This document shows positions 11,613 through 21,880 of a DNA stretch of 64,000 nucleotides, one piece after another; position 1 is the stretch's first letter, and every line of letters begins with the position of its first letter. Location: the NCBI GenBank assembly GCA_963576565.1, contig OY755042.1:6348372-6412371 (forward strand), written 5' to 3'. The notes beneath the pieces were generated by a model. It was not told where the DNA came from. It saw nothing but the letters and a program-made list of their open reading frames with translations, and ran no database searches. The position numbers were made by a program, and so were the translations under genes. The DNA is from Aspidapion aeneum (Eukaryota; Arthropoda; Insecta; Coleoptera; Brentidae).

Positions 11613-11771
11613 GGGCCTATCCTTAAATTACGTAACGCACAAGGGGGAGAGGGGGGTGTGGCCTTGCGTTACACTCAATGGTTTTTTTAATGTGTTTTTT
11701 TCTTGAAAATGCGTTACGAGGGGGGAAGGGGTCAAAAATCCTGAATTTTTGCTTTACTTAATTTAGGGACG
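11613..11771. mobile_element. GGG-ended MITE with GTAACGC arms, copy 1
   Basis: The left end 'GGGCCTATCCTTAAATTACG' with 'TAACGCACAAGGGGGAGAGG' is inverted at the right as 'GCGTTACGAGGGGGGAAGGG' leading to 'AATTTAGGGAC'. It is flanked by TTA on both sides. A second copy lies at 20906-21072. TWA duplication and GGG ends suggest PIF/Harbinger. Confidence 0.6.
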
Positions 11772-12215
11772 TTAATTCCCTTACCAGATTTAGAAATAAT
11801 GTATGGGGGAAAAAGCCGCGGCAACAACTATACAAGAAAATTCTCTCGCGATGTTTATAAGCGTTTTAAATGGATTTGTGGGTGCAGTGTAAAAACAAAT
11901 TATTTTGTTTTCCTGGTTTGTTATTTGGTGGTGACTCAAATTGGACTATTTTCGATGTTGACGATTTAAACCATTTACCTGATTTTTTAAAAATTGTCTT
12001 GTTCCCCACTTTGCAGAACCGCCACTTTTAAAACTCACGTGCCGCCACTGCCCTGGAATATCAACTTTATTGGCTTAACTCCTTAGAGTAAGAAATGTCT
12101 TACTGTAAGTTTAACATCCTTTGTGATATATTATTTAAAATATGATTTTATAAAAAATAAGTGTTTTTAATATGTTTAAAAAAATTAAATAAAACCTATA
12201 ATAGTACATTATATA

Positions 12216-12300
12216 CCCAGGGACTAAGGTGATACTTTTTATCCCGAGCGAAAACTACAATTCGCTGAGGGATAAAAAGACACTTTAGTCAAGTGGTATA
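12216..12300. repeat. Left terminal hairpin of the Crypton
   Basis: 'GGGACTAAGGTGATAC', 'TTTTTATCCC' and 'GAGCG' fold back on 'CGCT', 'GGGATAAAAAG' and 'ACTTTAGTC' further right, around a short loop. It may hold promoter or recombinase-binding sites. Confidence 0.6.
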
Positions 12301-12582
12301 TATACTATTTTTTGCAATTCTGGGCATAGTTTCATTCAAATTTTTAATTAAATTTTTCGAAAAGAAAGTCATCTCCACTGCACTATTGATTGGCCTATAA
12401 AATGTGCAACCAATAAAGTACCATTCATTCTCTGACGTTAAGTCAGTTGATATTTCTTAGATAGCCTTGGATAATACTTGGTTGTCAGGGTGTTGTCAAG
12501 GTACCATAAAATAACTGTTAAAATACAAACAACGCCGTGGAGATTTCTGCGATTTGCTAGTGCGTTCCCAAAAGTAAAAAAA

Positions 12583-12946
12583 ATGGATATTGATATTGAT
12601 ACAGCTGCCGCAGAGGCAGTGAAGGCACTGCTGCCCGCTAAATCGGAGAAAATATATGAAAAACAATACAAACATTTCCTGGATTGGTGTCAAGCTAAGG
12701 ATGTTGCTGATGTTACACAGGAGAAGGTAAAATTTGAAGGCTTCAACGGTTTGGTCACATTATTCAATGATTAAATCAAAGCTGATCGTTGAAAAAAGTT
12801 TGGACATTGGAAAATATTCAAAATTGAAGGCATTTTTGAAAAGAAATGGGGATGGCTACCGCCCAAAGAAGTCTCGAATACTGGACATGGATCATATCCA
12901 GCAGTTCCTCCAGGAAGCACCAAATCAAGAATATTTGATGATCAAG
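12583..12946 (+). pseudogene. Tyrosine recombinase N-terminal part (frameshifted)
   Basis: The start is ATG 12583 ('MDIDIDTAAAEAVKALL'), preceded by an A-rich leader. The first frame covers the N-terminal SAM-like, core-binding region ('KIYEKQYKHFLDWCQ') and stops at 12774. The family sequence continues in the +1 frame from about 12737 ('LKASTVWSHYSMIKSKL', 'GYRPKKSRI', 'EAPNQEYLMIK'). A small deletion with frameshift near 12725-12740 therefore interrupts the ORF unless an unseen splice repairs it. The second frame ends at 12946 in the donor 'AAG|GTAAAG'. The family role is DNA binding and cleavage for transposition, in the nucleus. Confidence 0.7.
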
Positions 12947-13084
12947 GTAAAGTGAACTGTTTTTACATTATTTTGAACCATGTTAACGTCACTGATTCGA
13001 AATATCATTTGTTGCTATCAGGTTACGTAGTTTGTACAAAAAATTGTATTGCTACTTAGTAACTGAAAAATCTTTTTTTTCCAG

Positions 13085-13867
13085 GTGGCGTTGATAATGG
13101 GAGTTGCCGGTGCATGCAGGGGTGTTGAACTGTGCCAGCTACAGAATGAAGATGTTCAAGTCCAAGATTTTCATTTTGTTGTCACAGTTCGAAACACGAA
13201 AAATCAAACTGACCGATGCTTCATAGTGAAGAACTCCAAAGAAAGCAACGCTACAGACGTAGTGAAAATCTGTAAATCCTACATGGCTCTGAGACCAACA
13301 AATTTGACAATATCGAGATATTTCATTGGCTATAAAGACGGCAAATGTTTATCACAACCTGTTGGAAAGAATACTTTTGGGCTTTTCCCGCGAAAAATAG
13401 CTGCCTTCCTGAACCTGCCAGAGGCCGTTTCATACACAGGACACTGCTTCAGGCGTACCTCTGCTTCCCTTTTAGCAGATTCTGGAGCGAATATTGACCA
13501 GCTCAAAAGACACGGTGGTTGGAAAAGTGCTACCGTTGCTGAAAGGTATGTTGAGCAATCAATCGAAAACAAAAAAAATGTGGCGGATAAAATATTCAGT
13601 CAAAACTTGAGGACAGATGTCAAGAGTCATAAAAGCCAAGGCCAATCACGTACCGTAACAGTATGCAATTTTCCAGAACCCACAATCAACGAAGACAGCA
13701 GCACTGATCACACCGAACCAGCAATTTTCGGATCTCCACTGCAAAACATCAACCTCAACCAACAGCGAAGCGAAATCGATTCAGATCCACGATCATTGAT
13801 TCATTTAGTTGGCTGTAGCGGCGCTATTTTGAATATCAATATAACAAACAATAATAATGTCAAATAA
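13085..13867 (+). CDS. Tyrosine recombinase catalytic exon (Crypton)
   Basis: This exon follows a 138-bp GT-AG intron (12947-13084, polypyrimidine tract then CAG) and encodes 260 codons to TAA. All catalytic residues of the tyrosine recombinase fold are present: Arg12 in 'GACRGVELCQL', His120 and Arg123 in 'YTGHCFRRTSASLL', His143/Trp146 in 'RHGGWKS' and the nucleophile Tyr155 in 'AERYVEQS'. The C-terminal 100 residues are polar (Ser, Asn, Thr) with no recognised domain. The catalytic half is intact while the N-terminal half is frameshifted, so this copy looks recently inactivated. It also resembles Crypton-derived cellular genes, and domestication cannot be excluded, but the neighbouring terminal hairpins favour a transposon. 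Confidence 0.85.
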   Translation: MALIMGVAGACRGVELCQLQNEDVQVQDFHFVVTVRNTKNQTDRCFIVKNSKESNATDVVKICKSYMALRPTNLTISRYFIGYKDGKCLSQPVGKNTFGLFPRKIAAFLNLPEAVSYTGHCFRRTSASLLADSGANIDQLKRHGGWKSATVAERYVEQSIENKKNVADKIFSQNLRTDVKSHKSQGQSRTVTVCNFPEPTINEDSSTDHTEPAIFGSPLQNINLNQQRSEIDSDPRSLIHLVGCSGAILNINITNNNNVK

Positions 13868-13977
13868 CGTAGGAATGTATAGATTAGGCTAGGTAGTTTA
13901 TTTTGATAGTGTATAGGCCTATTTTTAGATGCTCCCAAATACAAAAATACAAAATTTGAAAAAACCATGAATTCGGG

Positions 13978-14098
13978 TCCAGGGACTAAAATATTTTAGT
14001 CCCCGGGAGTAAAATATTTTAGTCCCCGGGATAAAAAGTACTATTTTAGTCCCTAAAATGAGGGACTAAAATGCGTTTTTAGTCCCTGAATTGCAAAA
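13978..14098. repeat. Right terminal palindrome cluster of the Crypton
   Basis: 'GGACTAAAATATTTTAGTCC' is a perfect palindrome. 'AGTCCCCGGGA' occurs twice, then 'ATAAAAAGTA', 'TTTAGTCCCTAAAATGAGGG' and 'TTAGTCCCTGAATTGC' follow. AGGGACTAAA and its inverse occur at least six times in 120 bases. The end words are inverted with respect to the left terminus. Confidence 0.7.
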
Positions 14099-14100
14099 AA

Positions 14101-15019
14101 ATATTTATAACCTTCCTAGCCCGCGTAGCAATGGCTAGAGAAAGTATTATTTTCGACGAAATATTTTTTTTCAGATTACGCCAAAAATGTGTTATTTGGA
14201 TGTATTTTGACCTATCCTATAGTCCAAATTATATGCATTTGTAATGACGTAATTTTTGTTTATCTTTGTTTAGTATATTATAAAGAGCGGTAACAATAAA
14301 CTTTAAAAAAAAAGTAGTGTCTATGATTAATTCATTTTTTAAATAGGTAAGTAATTGGTTAAACATGAGTTTGTCAACTTGTCGGAAATTATTTTCAAAA
14401 GTTGTAAAATGCCGAGAAACAAATATAATAGGTACAATAAACAATCACAGCTGATAATTTTAAATATATTGACTTTTTTTCAACTGGAAAGGGAACAAGT
14501 CCGAAATGGAATCGTATTTCAATTTGAGAATGTAATACAGCGAGCCGCAGATGCAGGCGTATATACGTAGTAAAAACTAAAAATTGGTACAACCGTAAAA
14601 AATAATACCTTGAGCAACGTAGTATTTAGATAGTTAAGCAATATTACGCATCTTTTCAGGCAGTGTGGAAATTATACAATTTTGCCGGCGCCCCCGTTCG
14701 TAAAATCGGAAGATCTTTTTGCTTGCTACGAGAAAAATAAACTTTGCCGTTCAAAGCCCAAAGCCTCATGCATCGCGGTAAGAAAGACAAAACCAAACAA
14801 ACTTAGTGCACCTGTAATTCTTAATATTACAGTCCCGTAACACCTACCTAGGGCGCCAAGCGCCCGGGGGCGTCCAAATGAAGAATTAAAAATAAATTAG
14901 CCCCAAAAATTTTCGCTTGTAATTTTTCTTGGTTCTTACCAACAAATTTTTTCTGGAGCCATTTTTTCCAAAAAAGATAATGTTTCTAAAATTTTCGTCT
15001 GCGCTTTTCTTTTTTAATC
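14101..15019. other. AT-rich interval with decayed repeats
   Basis: No credible gene. GC-rich words at 14840-14880 ('GGGCGCCAAGCGCCCGGGGG') look like a decayed hAT-type end. The words 'AAAATTTTCGCC' and 'CATTTTTTCCAAAAA' recur here and up to 15520. Confidence 0.5.
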
Positions 15020-15024
15020 TATAT

Positions 15025-15060
<36 letters not shown>
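15020..15060. repeat. (TA)n microsatellite
   Basis: About 20 TA units. Confidence 0.95.
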
Positions 15061-15064
<4 letters not shown>

Positions 15065-15993
15065 TACTTAAATTTTTTAAAATTTTCGCCAGCGGCGCAA
15101 TTTATATAAGCTGTTTCTGTGTTGATTTAATTTTTTTTTAAATTTTCGCCTACAACGCAATTTTTTTAAAATTTTCAGTGGCTTTTTTCAGTTTAGCCGT
15201 TTTCTCCGCAAAGTATTATTATTTTTAATTTTCGTGGAGTAAGGGTTTAGGTAAGGGGGCGCCAAATTTATTGTTTGCCTACACAAAAATACCTAGCTAC
15301 GAAACTAACTAAATGCGGCGCTTAAATACCTTTGAAACTAACTTTTGTATTTGGTCACATTTTTCCCGAAAATTTTGGTGCTTTATTTTGTTCAATAATT
15401 TTATTTTAGTTTTCTAAAATGTTTGTTTTCGTTCTTATCAAAAATTTTCTTCTTTGGCCCCATTTTTTCCAAAAAGTACTTGATTTTTCAAAAATGCTCG
15501 CCTGCAGCGCAATTTTTTTGCATCTATATTTACAAAAAAATTTCACGAGTCGTTAAATACCGAGATGAATTCCAGGACGTGCGTAAGCGTTGATCTGTCA
15601 CTTCTGCCAACCAATCAACTGAGAGATATTTCAGTAAGGTTTTATACAGCAAAACTTTAATAATTCCCAGTTCTTTTTGATAAAAATTCGTCGTTTTTGT
15701 TCTGTGAAAATACCGGTGACGTGCAAGTTGTGTGACAAATTATTTATTGCCCAATTTAATTTGAATAAACACTGTCATCGGGGTTCTACTGTATGTCTAT
15801 GCTACGATAAACATTTTTTTAAAAGATTTAGTGCATTTAAATTTGTCAATACTCCCATGGCAAAACAAAATAAACGTGAAATGCATATAGAAGAAATACT
15901 GCATATACCTCAAAAAATATTAATCGCAGCACATAGATATTGTATATGTTTGAAATCAAAAAGATAAGACGAATCTTAAAATGCAAAAATATA

Positions 15994-16037
15994 CAGGGTG
16001 TTCCCTCTCAAAAAATCGACTTTATTGTCACACCCTG
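15994..16037. mobile_element. 44-bp CAGGGTGT micro-element
   Basis: It begins 'CAGGGTGTTCC', ends 'TGTCACACCCTG' and is flanked by TA on both sides (15992-15993, 16038-16039). Only 44 bases separate the two tips, so it looks like a TA-insertion element stripped to its ends. The right TA is shared with the next element. Confidence 0.65.
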
Positions 16038-16039
16038 TA

Positions 16040-16857
16040 CAGGGTGTCCCAAATTCGTTGTTTTTTTGTGGTGTCGGGTATTTCTAGGGGAGAAAGAAAC
16101 AAACTGAGCTCCCTTTGCGACGCTCAAATTTTAAGAGAAGCCTAAAGATTGCCTAAAGGTGAAAACTACATTTAGATATAGCAAGCCGTTTTTAAGCTAC
16201 GGAGTGTTTTTGTCTGCATTTTGCTTTTGTGTAAATTGCTTTCTTATAGATCTTTTCTTGAAGAATTGACAGATGTCAACGGTTTTTATTTATCTCTTTT
16301 GGTTTTTAAAATATTGCATAAAGTTGTTATTTTTCTTACAGAATAACTCTAAAACTCTCTCTAAAATTTCCTTTAAAATGATGTATCACACTCAATATTT
16401 TAATTTTTTTTATTGTTTTCTTTATTTTTATTTTTTAATCACCTCTTTATTATTTTTTAATATTAAGCAAACTAAAATATGTGGTAAAAATAAAAAAGAC
16501 AAAAATATAAAGAAATCCCACTAATCCCATAAAGAAAAATTAATTTTATGTGATATCTCAAAAACTAAACGTGACAAATGAAATTTAATTTAACAGTTGA
16601 ATTCCTGTTAAAAAAGTGTCTAAAGAATGTTTTCACAGAAATAAAAATATTAATAAATAAACAAGTTATAGACCCCTTCCCAAAATGCAGACTTTTTAAA
16701 AACACCCCGTAGTTTAAAAACGGCTTGCTATATCAAAATGCGATTTTCACCTTTAAGGTTCTTTTGAAATTTGAGTGTCGCAAACGTTGATGAGGTTTTT
16801 TTAGTTCCTCTAGAAATACCCGAAACTCCCCAAAAACATCGAATTTGGGACACCCTG
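16040..16857. mobile_element. CAGGGTGTCCC long-TIR element (818 bp)
   Basis: The ends 'CAGGGTGTCCCAAATTCG' and 'CGAATTTGGGACACCCTG' are flanked by TA. The inverted arms extend about 170 bases with mismatches, including 'AAAACGGCTTGCTATAT' on the right. No transposase. Same end motif as 1563-2051 and 41388-42840. Confidence 0.75.
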
Positions 16858-17434
16858 TACATGGTGACGGATAGAAAAAAATTATGTTGGCTTTTAAAGT
16901 TCATCATCATCATAATTAACCAAAAAAAATCTACAATTTATTATAGCCCTTTATTTTCAATGATAAAGTTGCTGAGTGCTCCGGTTATAAAAAACCACCC
17001 GGTACCTACATAAAATCATACCTAAAAATTAGAATTGACCATTATTTTATACCTTGAATTTTTTATTATACCTTAAGCTCTTCGATCTCGCGCCAATCCC
17101 GGTATTCGCGCCAATAATTTAAATTAGACATTTTGACGTTAATTTTGGCGCATGTTCCTTTGATGGAATTCATCTCGGTATTTAACGACTCGTAAAATTT
17201 CTTCGTTTCGATTTTTTCCAAAAAGTACTAGGTGTAAAGTGTTTTTGTTCTTTTTTCCAAAACACAAAATATTAACCCGCTAGGGTATCGGTAGCGTGAC
17301 ATTTAAATTCGACACCATATTAATATAAGCAATTTAATTAATAATAAAAAAAAGTAGGAAGCTATTTTAATTTGATACTAATTTCTACGTAAAAAAAAAT
17401 TGGCGCCCTTTAAATCCTCTGCTCCCTCCGCCCT

Positions 17435-17455
17435 TTAAACCACGCTACGCCGCTG
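17435..17455. repeat. Solo hAT-type terminus
   Basis: 'CACGCTACGCCGCTG' is the right tip of the CAGYGGCGTAG hAT family seen intact at 33115-33376. No matching left end was found nearby. Confidence 0.5.
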
Positions 17456-17586
17456 GTTCGCGCAAACTGCTGTACCAGCTTTTCTTGAAACATTTCACCT
17501 CAGATTAGACCGATCTAAAACTCTACTTCGGAATAAGCTACGAAACTCAAACTTTGCACAGTCGTAGATCTGCATAGTGTTAACAA

Positions 17587-17741
17587 CAGCGGCGGCCCTG
17601 GTCCCTCCACTTTTTCCAAACCACATAAAAAAAAATTAAAATCCATAATAATATGTTTGTTTGTAGAATGTAAAATTTTCTTTACTTTAGAAGTTATACG
17701 GGCACCCCCCCCCCACTATTTAAGGGCACGCGCCGCCGCTG
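17587..17741. mobile_element. hAT MITE (155 bp) with 8-bp duplication
   Basis: It begins 'CAGCGGCGGCCCTGG', ends 'CGCGCCGCCGCTG' and is flanked by exact 'GTTAACAA' (17579-17586, 17742-17749). The homologous repeat at about 24565 reads 'GAATTAACAACCCC' without the insertion. Confidence 0.85.
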
Positions 17742-17837
17742 GTTAACAACCCCTCCAAGTTTCATAGACTTCCATAAAGTAGTAAAAATTTTAAAAAACG
17801 TCGAAATTGCCACTCACTCATGTATAGATCATCAAAA

Positions 17838-18112
17838 TTCTACTGTACTTCCAGACATGCTACAAAGCTGAAAATTGACCAAACCCCAAAATTCTAATTT
17901 ACTCCACTTCTAAGTAAACTTAAGTAAAAGTAACATTGTCCAGTTCCAGAAACGCTAGAAAGCTAAGCCATGGAAGACTGATAGGAACTATGATAAAACT
18001 ATTGGAAAAACTAAAAAAAACACCCAAAATTTTAATTTACTTCTCTCCCCTATAAATGTAAAGTTATGTAAAAGTAACATTGCCCACTTCCAGAAGAGAT
18101 AGAGGCTGACCC
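17838..18112. repeat. 142-bp tandem units (partial array, copy 1)
   Basis: About two units of the array described at 24690-25660, with 'CTTCCAGAAACGCTAGA' and 'CCCAAAATTTTAATTTAC' words. It is cut by the element at 18115-19030 and resumes at 19031-19195. Confidence 0.75.
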
Positions 18113-18114
18113 AC

Positions 18115-19030
18115 ATAGTACAAAAATCACATCAACGTTAAATTAACGTGAACAAAAATAACAAAGTTATTTTTTACTAGAAAACAACCTCATACCATGT
18201 AATATTTATTTTGTTAAATCTACATGCTTAAAGATAACTTAAAAACAAGGACAAATCAAGCTATAAAAATGTGGTGCTGTGTATATAACGTCTTTTTTAC
18301 CCTCGTTATTTTCATGTGCCAAATTCACACTTGAAAAGTCCTCCACAACATGTTCTAGAACGCCACTAGATTAAAACTTTTGAAACCTACTACCTTTTTG
18401 CGCCTTTTTTGTCACGTTTTTTTAACAACTTTTTTTTAACTTAAAAGTGATGCGAAAAGAAGTTATAAAAGTTCACTAGTTTAAGACCACAACACTTAAA
18501 GACAATTTTACAGATGGCGCTCAAGGCAAGACAAAATATCTGTATATACATTATGTTTTTTTTAAAGCTAAACAAGATTTTTTAACAGTAAACCCTTTCA
18601 CAGAATATTAATGTGTGTTTGTCAGGTTAATAACTAATGCGTCGTGAAGAATCAGGGATCAGTCCCTTAACTGGTTTTTGGAGTTTAGAGGCCGAAGCAC
18701 TAACTGATTTCGTCAAAGTTAAAAATGCCGACAATAAGTGGCGCTGCTGCTAGTAAAATCTCAAAAATATTCGGTAGAAAAGCCAAGTGGCGTTTTAAAA
18801 TTTGTGTAGAAAAGGCGTGAATTTAATGTGATTTTGACGTTGATAAAAATCACTTGAAAATAACGTAAAAACATTGCGGTTTTAATTTGATAATGGCGTT
18901 ATTACAACGCAGTTTTTATTAAGCTTGTTTTCATATATGAAATAAACTTTTTTTTCTAGCAGCTTTTAAAATCAAGGTTTTTTTTCTCACGCGATTTTTT
19001 AGTGTCAAACACGGGATTGTGCAATGTGAG
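18115..19030. mobile_element. Element X, copy 1 (about 0.9 kb)
   Basis: It interrupts the 142-bp array. Its tips 'ACATAGTACAA' and the inverse of 'TTGTGCAATGTG' resemble each other. Most of it matches the inverse of 30211-31707, for instance 'ATTTAATGTGATTTTGACGT' and 'AACGTTAAATTAACGTG'. Non-autonomous, superfamily unknown. Confidence 0.65.
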
Positions 19031-19301
19031 GAGCTTTGGAATGCCGTGCCGATAGGAACTATAATAAAACTATAGAAAAAAAATTTATAAAACCCCAAAA
19101 TTTTAATTTACTTTCTTCCCCTATATAAAATGTAGGGTTATGTAAAAGTAACATTGCCCACTTCCAGAAACGCTAGAGAGCTGAGCATAGGAAAAAATTT
19201 AAAAACCTCAAAGGCATTGCAAAAGCTTTGAACAATATTCCGCATATTTTACTACTTTAAAACTTAAACATTATCCAAATCCTTTAAAAAAGGAGTGAAA
19301 T

Positions 19302-19592
19302 CATAACAAAAACATTTGATGTAAAAAAAACTCAAGTAGGCGAAAATGGTAATCCGTAAAAACAATTGAGATAAAAGTAAACCCAAGTTCTCCAATATAA
19401 TACAAGTTTGGAAATGTGTTTCTAAACTTGGCTATTATGCTGCAAATGACTTTTAGGCACAGTGGTATTTTGAATATAAAGAAGTTTGACTGCAATAGCA
19501 AAGCAAACTTGGCTTTACTTTTATCTCAATTCTTTTTAAGGAATACCATTTTCGCGTACTTGGCATTTCTTTACATGAAATGTTTTTTTATG
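19302..19592. mobile_element. Foldback element (291 bp)
   Basis: Inverted arms of about 80 bases start 'CATAACAAAAACATTTGATG' and include 'TGAGATAAAAGTAAA'. It is related to 25741-26109. The flanking frames on both strands come from the arms. Confidence 0.75.
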
Positions 19593-20149
19593 ATGTATTA
19601 GTTAGCAAAGCTAATAAAGATATTCAATTCAAAATTAAATTCAATTTAACAGAAACAATTAAGCACGTTATTTCTAAAAACGACCAAAAATATATATTTT
19701 TAGCTGGTTTTTATCAAGTTTTATTTTATTTATTTTATAAACATGACAAACGAAGTAAACAGTCCTCTTATTAATTGGACGCCATAACACTACTGTAAAA
19801 TGTAAATGTTAACCCGATATAATTTATACCTAGGCCTGACAAAAAGTTTATGTAAGCATTTTTATAGCAAATTTTATTAGGTATCCTTAATTTTTATTTG
19901 CAACGTACAGGAACCATATTATTTTAATAAAACTGATTTTGGGTGCCTTTTTTCCAAGATGGCGGAACTTCTGGAATATTAAGGACCATTAACCCTATAA
20001 TCCTGCCAAGTTCCAACAATCTCGGACCTTTTGCACCAAAACAGCATTTGTGTGTCACTAATAATTGCACTATACAACTACTTCCCTAAAACTTAGACGG
20101 GGCCGTACCCAGGAAAAAATTTCGGGGGGGGGGGGGGGAGGAGAATTAA

Positions 20150-20640
20150 AAAATTTGGTATAAAACACTAAGACCTTTTAAAGGAGAGATCAAATAAATA
20201 CTTACCTAATAAATAAAGATCCGAAACATAAAAGAGGATCCAAAATTATATTAAAATGTGCGCAAATATTGATTTTGTTGCAAATACGGTAATTTGTTTC
20301 GTAAAAAGCTCCGTCGTACTTTGTTTGACATAAACAGTCAAAACAACTACGAATAGAAAACGTCAAAGCCCGGCTAAATCAATATGTTCGTAACAATAAC
20401 CAGATAAGAGTATATTATTATTTGTTCCTTTCTAATGAAATCGTTTAGAAGAAGACATCAATAAAAACAAGTAAAATAGTAAGCTAATGACTAAATAGTG
20501 CAGTGCCTCATTTTGGGAATCAATATCAATAAAAAAATTAAAGGAAGTGCATGCCACTGTATGTACCCCTCTACTCCCTTCCCGCCCATCAAGGTTTTGA
20601 TGACGCGGTGTCACTTTAATACAATATCAACTATAGCTGG
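20150..20640. repeat. Dispersed repeat, copy 1 of 2
   Basis: 'AAAACACTAAGACCTTTTAA' to 'CACTTTAATACAATATCAA' is repeated at 43740-44190 with few differences. No ORF and no inverted ends seen. Confidence 0.7.
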
Positions 20641-20720
20641 TTTTTATCAAGTTTTATTTAATTTATTTTATTAACATGCCAAAGGAAGTAAACAGTCCTC
20701 TTATTAATTGGACGCCATAA

Positions 20721-20748
20721 CCACGGATCACCTAACAGGTGATCCGTG
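20721..20748. mobile_element. 28-bp palindromic insertion
   Basis: 'CACGGATCACCT', AAC and 'AGGTGATCCGTG' form a perfect 12-bp hairpin. It is flanked by 'CCATAA' (20715-20720, 20749-20754), or by 7 of 8 bases if the last G is counted in the duplication. The paralogous sequence at 19770-19800 lacks the insertion ('GACGCCATAACACTACTG'). Confidence 0.75.
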
Positions 20749-20905
20749 CCATAATACCACTGTAAAATTTTATTAGGTATCTTTAATTTTTATGAAAAAA
20801 ATTTTTTTTTGCAACGTAGAGGAACCAAATTATTTTATAATAAAACTGAATTTAGGTGCCTTTTTTCTAAGATGGCGGAACTTCTGGAATATTAAGGACC
20901 ATTAA

Positions 20906-21072
20906 GGGAACGTCCTTAAATTGCATAACGCAAAAATTCAGGATTTTGAACCCCCCTCTCCCCCCCTCGTAATGCATTTTTAAGAAAAAACATATTAAAA
21001 AAACATTGAGTGTAACGCAAGGCCAAACCCCCCCTCCCCCCCTAGAGCGTTACGTAATTTAAGGACAGGCCC
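20906..21072. mobile_element. GGG-ended MITE with GTAACGC arms, copy 2
   Basis: The left end 'GGGAACGTCCTTAAATTGC' and the inverse right end 'TAATTTAAGGACAGGCCC' are flanked by TAA. The paralog at about 19990 reads 'ACCATTAACCCTAT' uninterrupted. Related to 11613-11771. Confidence 0.7.
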
Positions 21073-21419
21073 TAATAACCCTATAATCCTGCCAAGTTCC
21101 AAAAATCTCGGACCTTTTGCACCAAAACGGCATGTGTATCACTAATAATTGCACTATACATCTAGTTCCTTAAAACTTAGACGGAGCCGTACCCAGAAAA
21201 AAATTTCGGGGGGGGAGGATTAAAAAATTTCAAAGAAAATTCTACACCAGTATTTTTTAACCAATCAAAATTTGTTTTTTTGAAATATCACCATATAACA
21301 ACGCACTTATTTTAGTGGAAATTTTTTCAAAAATCAAACAAGTTTCATGGCTAATCGGGCAAAAAGGAGTTTTTTGTTTCCCTTATATTTTTCCGTGGGT
21401 AGCTTGAAAGCTTAACCTC

Positions 21420-21880
21420 ACGGGGGTCAAAGATCTAATGGACACCTAATAAGTGTTGACAGTTAACCGTTTCGTCCTTATGGGACTCCTCAGAACACTG
21501 CTGGTCAAGTGACAAATCTTGCGAAGTTAATCAGACGGTTTTGTCTCTAATTAAACGTAATTAGTGAGCGAACTATAGCAAGAGGCGCCATCTACCGAGA
21601 TACGAGAGAAACAAAAAACCAAAAGCAGCGAAACACTGCTATACAATGTCGATCAATGAAAAGATCGAATGCAAATAAATAAAAGAAAACAACTATAGTC
21701 TGTGACCTACGACAGCTCTTTGTCTTTTCAGGCCGGATCAACGCATTTTGCATTTTTACCCGTCATCAAGACAGTGAACGTCAATCAACGGAATTTTTAA
21801 GCCAAACAATACTAACAAACGTGAAATTTCATACCCGTGAATTTAAAAATCAAACAAGTTTCATGGCTAATCGGGCAAAG
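21420..21880. repeat. Dispersed repeat with TTCGTCCTTATGG, copy 1
   Basis: It shares 'GGACACCTAATAAGTGTTGA', 'TTCGTCCTTATGGGACTCCT' and 'TCAAACAAGTTTCATGGC' with 48448-48770 in a rearranged orientation. No ORF. Confidence 0.65.

Larger units (their letters stand above)
12214..14100 (+). mobile_element. Crypton-type tyrosine-recombinase element
   Basis: The unit consists of a spliced tyrosine recombinase gene between two complex terminal regions. The left region (12216-12325) and the reverse of the right region (13978-14098) share the words 'CAGGGACTAA', 'TACTTTTTATCCCG' and 'TTTTTTGCAATTC'. Insect Cryptons are DNA transposons moving with a tyrosine recombinase and normally lack long terminal inverted repeats. 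Boundaries are inferred from the shared end words; no target duplication is evident. Confidence 0.65.
15545..17193. mobile_element. 1649-bp element, 30-bp TIRs, 8-bp target duplication
   Basis: Termini start 'ACGAGTCGTTAAATACCGAG' and match perfectly over 30 bp in inverse orientation at 17164-17193. The flanks carry the exact repeat 'AAAATTTC' (15537-15544, 17194-17201). Eight-base duplications are made by hAT and P superfamilies; the 30-bp TIR is closer to P in length, but the family is unresolved. A 96-codon frame near the left end (15677-15967) holds one Cys2...His segment ('CKLCDKLFIAQFNLNKH'), possibly a transposase DNA-binding remnant. The interior has been overrun by the elements at 15994-16037 and 16040-16857. 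Confidence 0.75.

Noticed and set aside
15677..15967. Host zinc-finger gene
   Set aside because: Only one imperfect Cys2...His segment, a non-ATG start in the open frame, and location inside a transposon.
20118..20140. Poly-G run as a G-quadruplex regulatory site
   Set aside because: It lies at the decayed edge of a dispersed repeat next to 'CCGTACCCAGG'. No gene nearby and length is assembly-sensitive.
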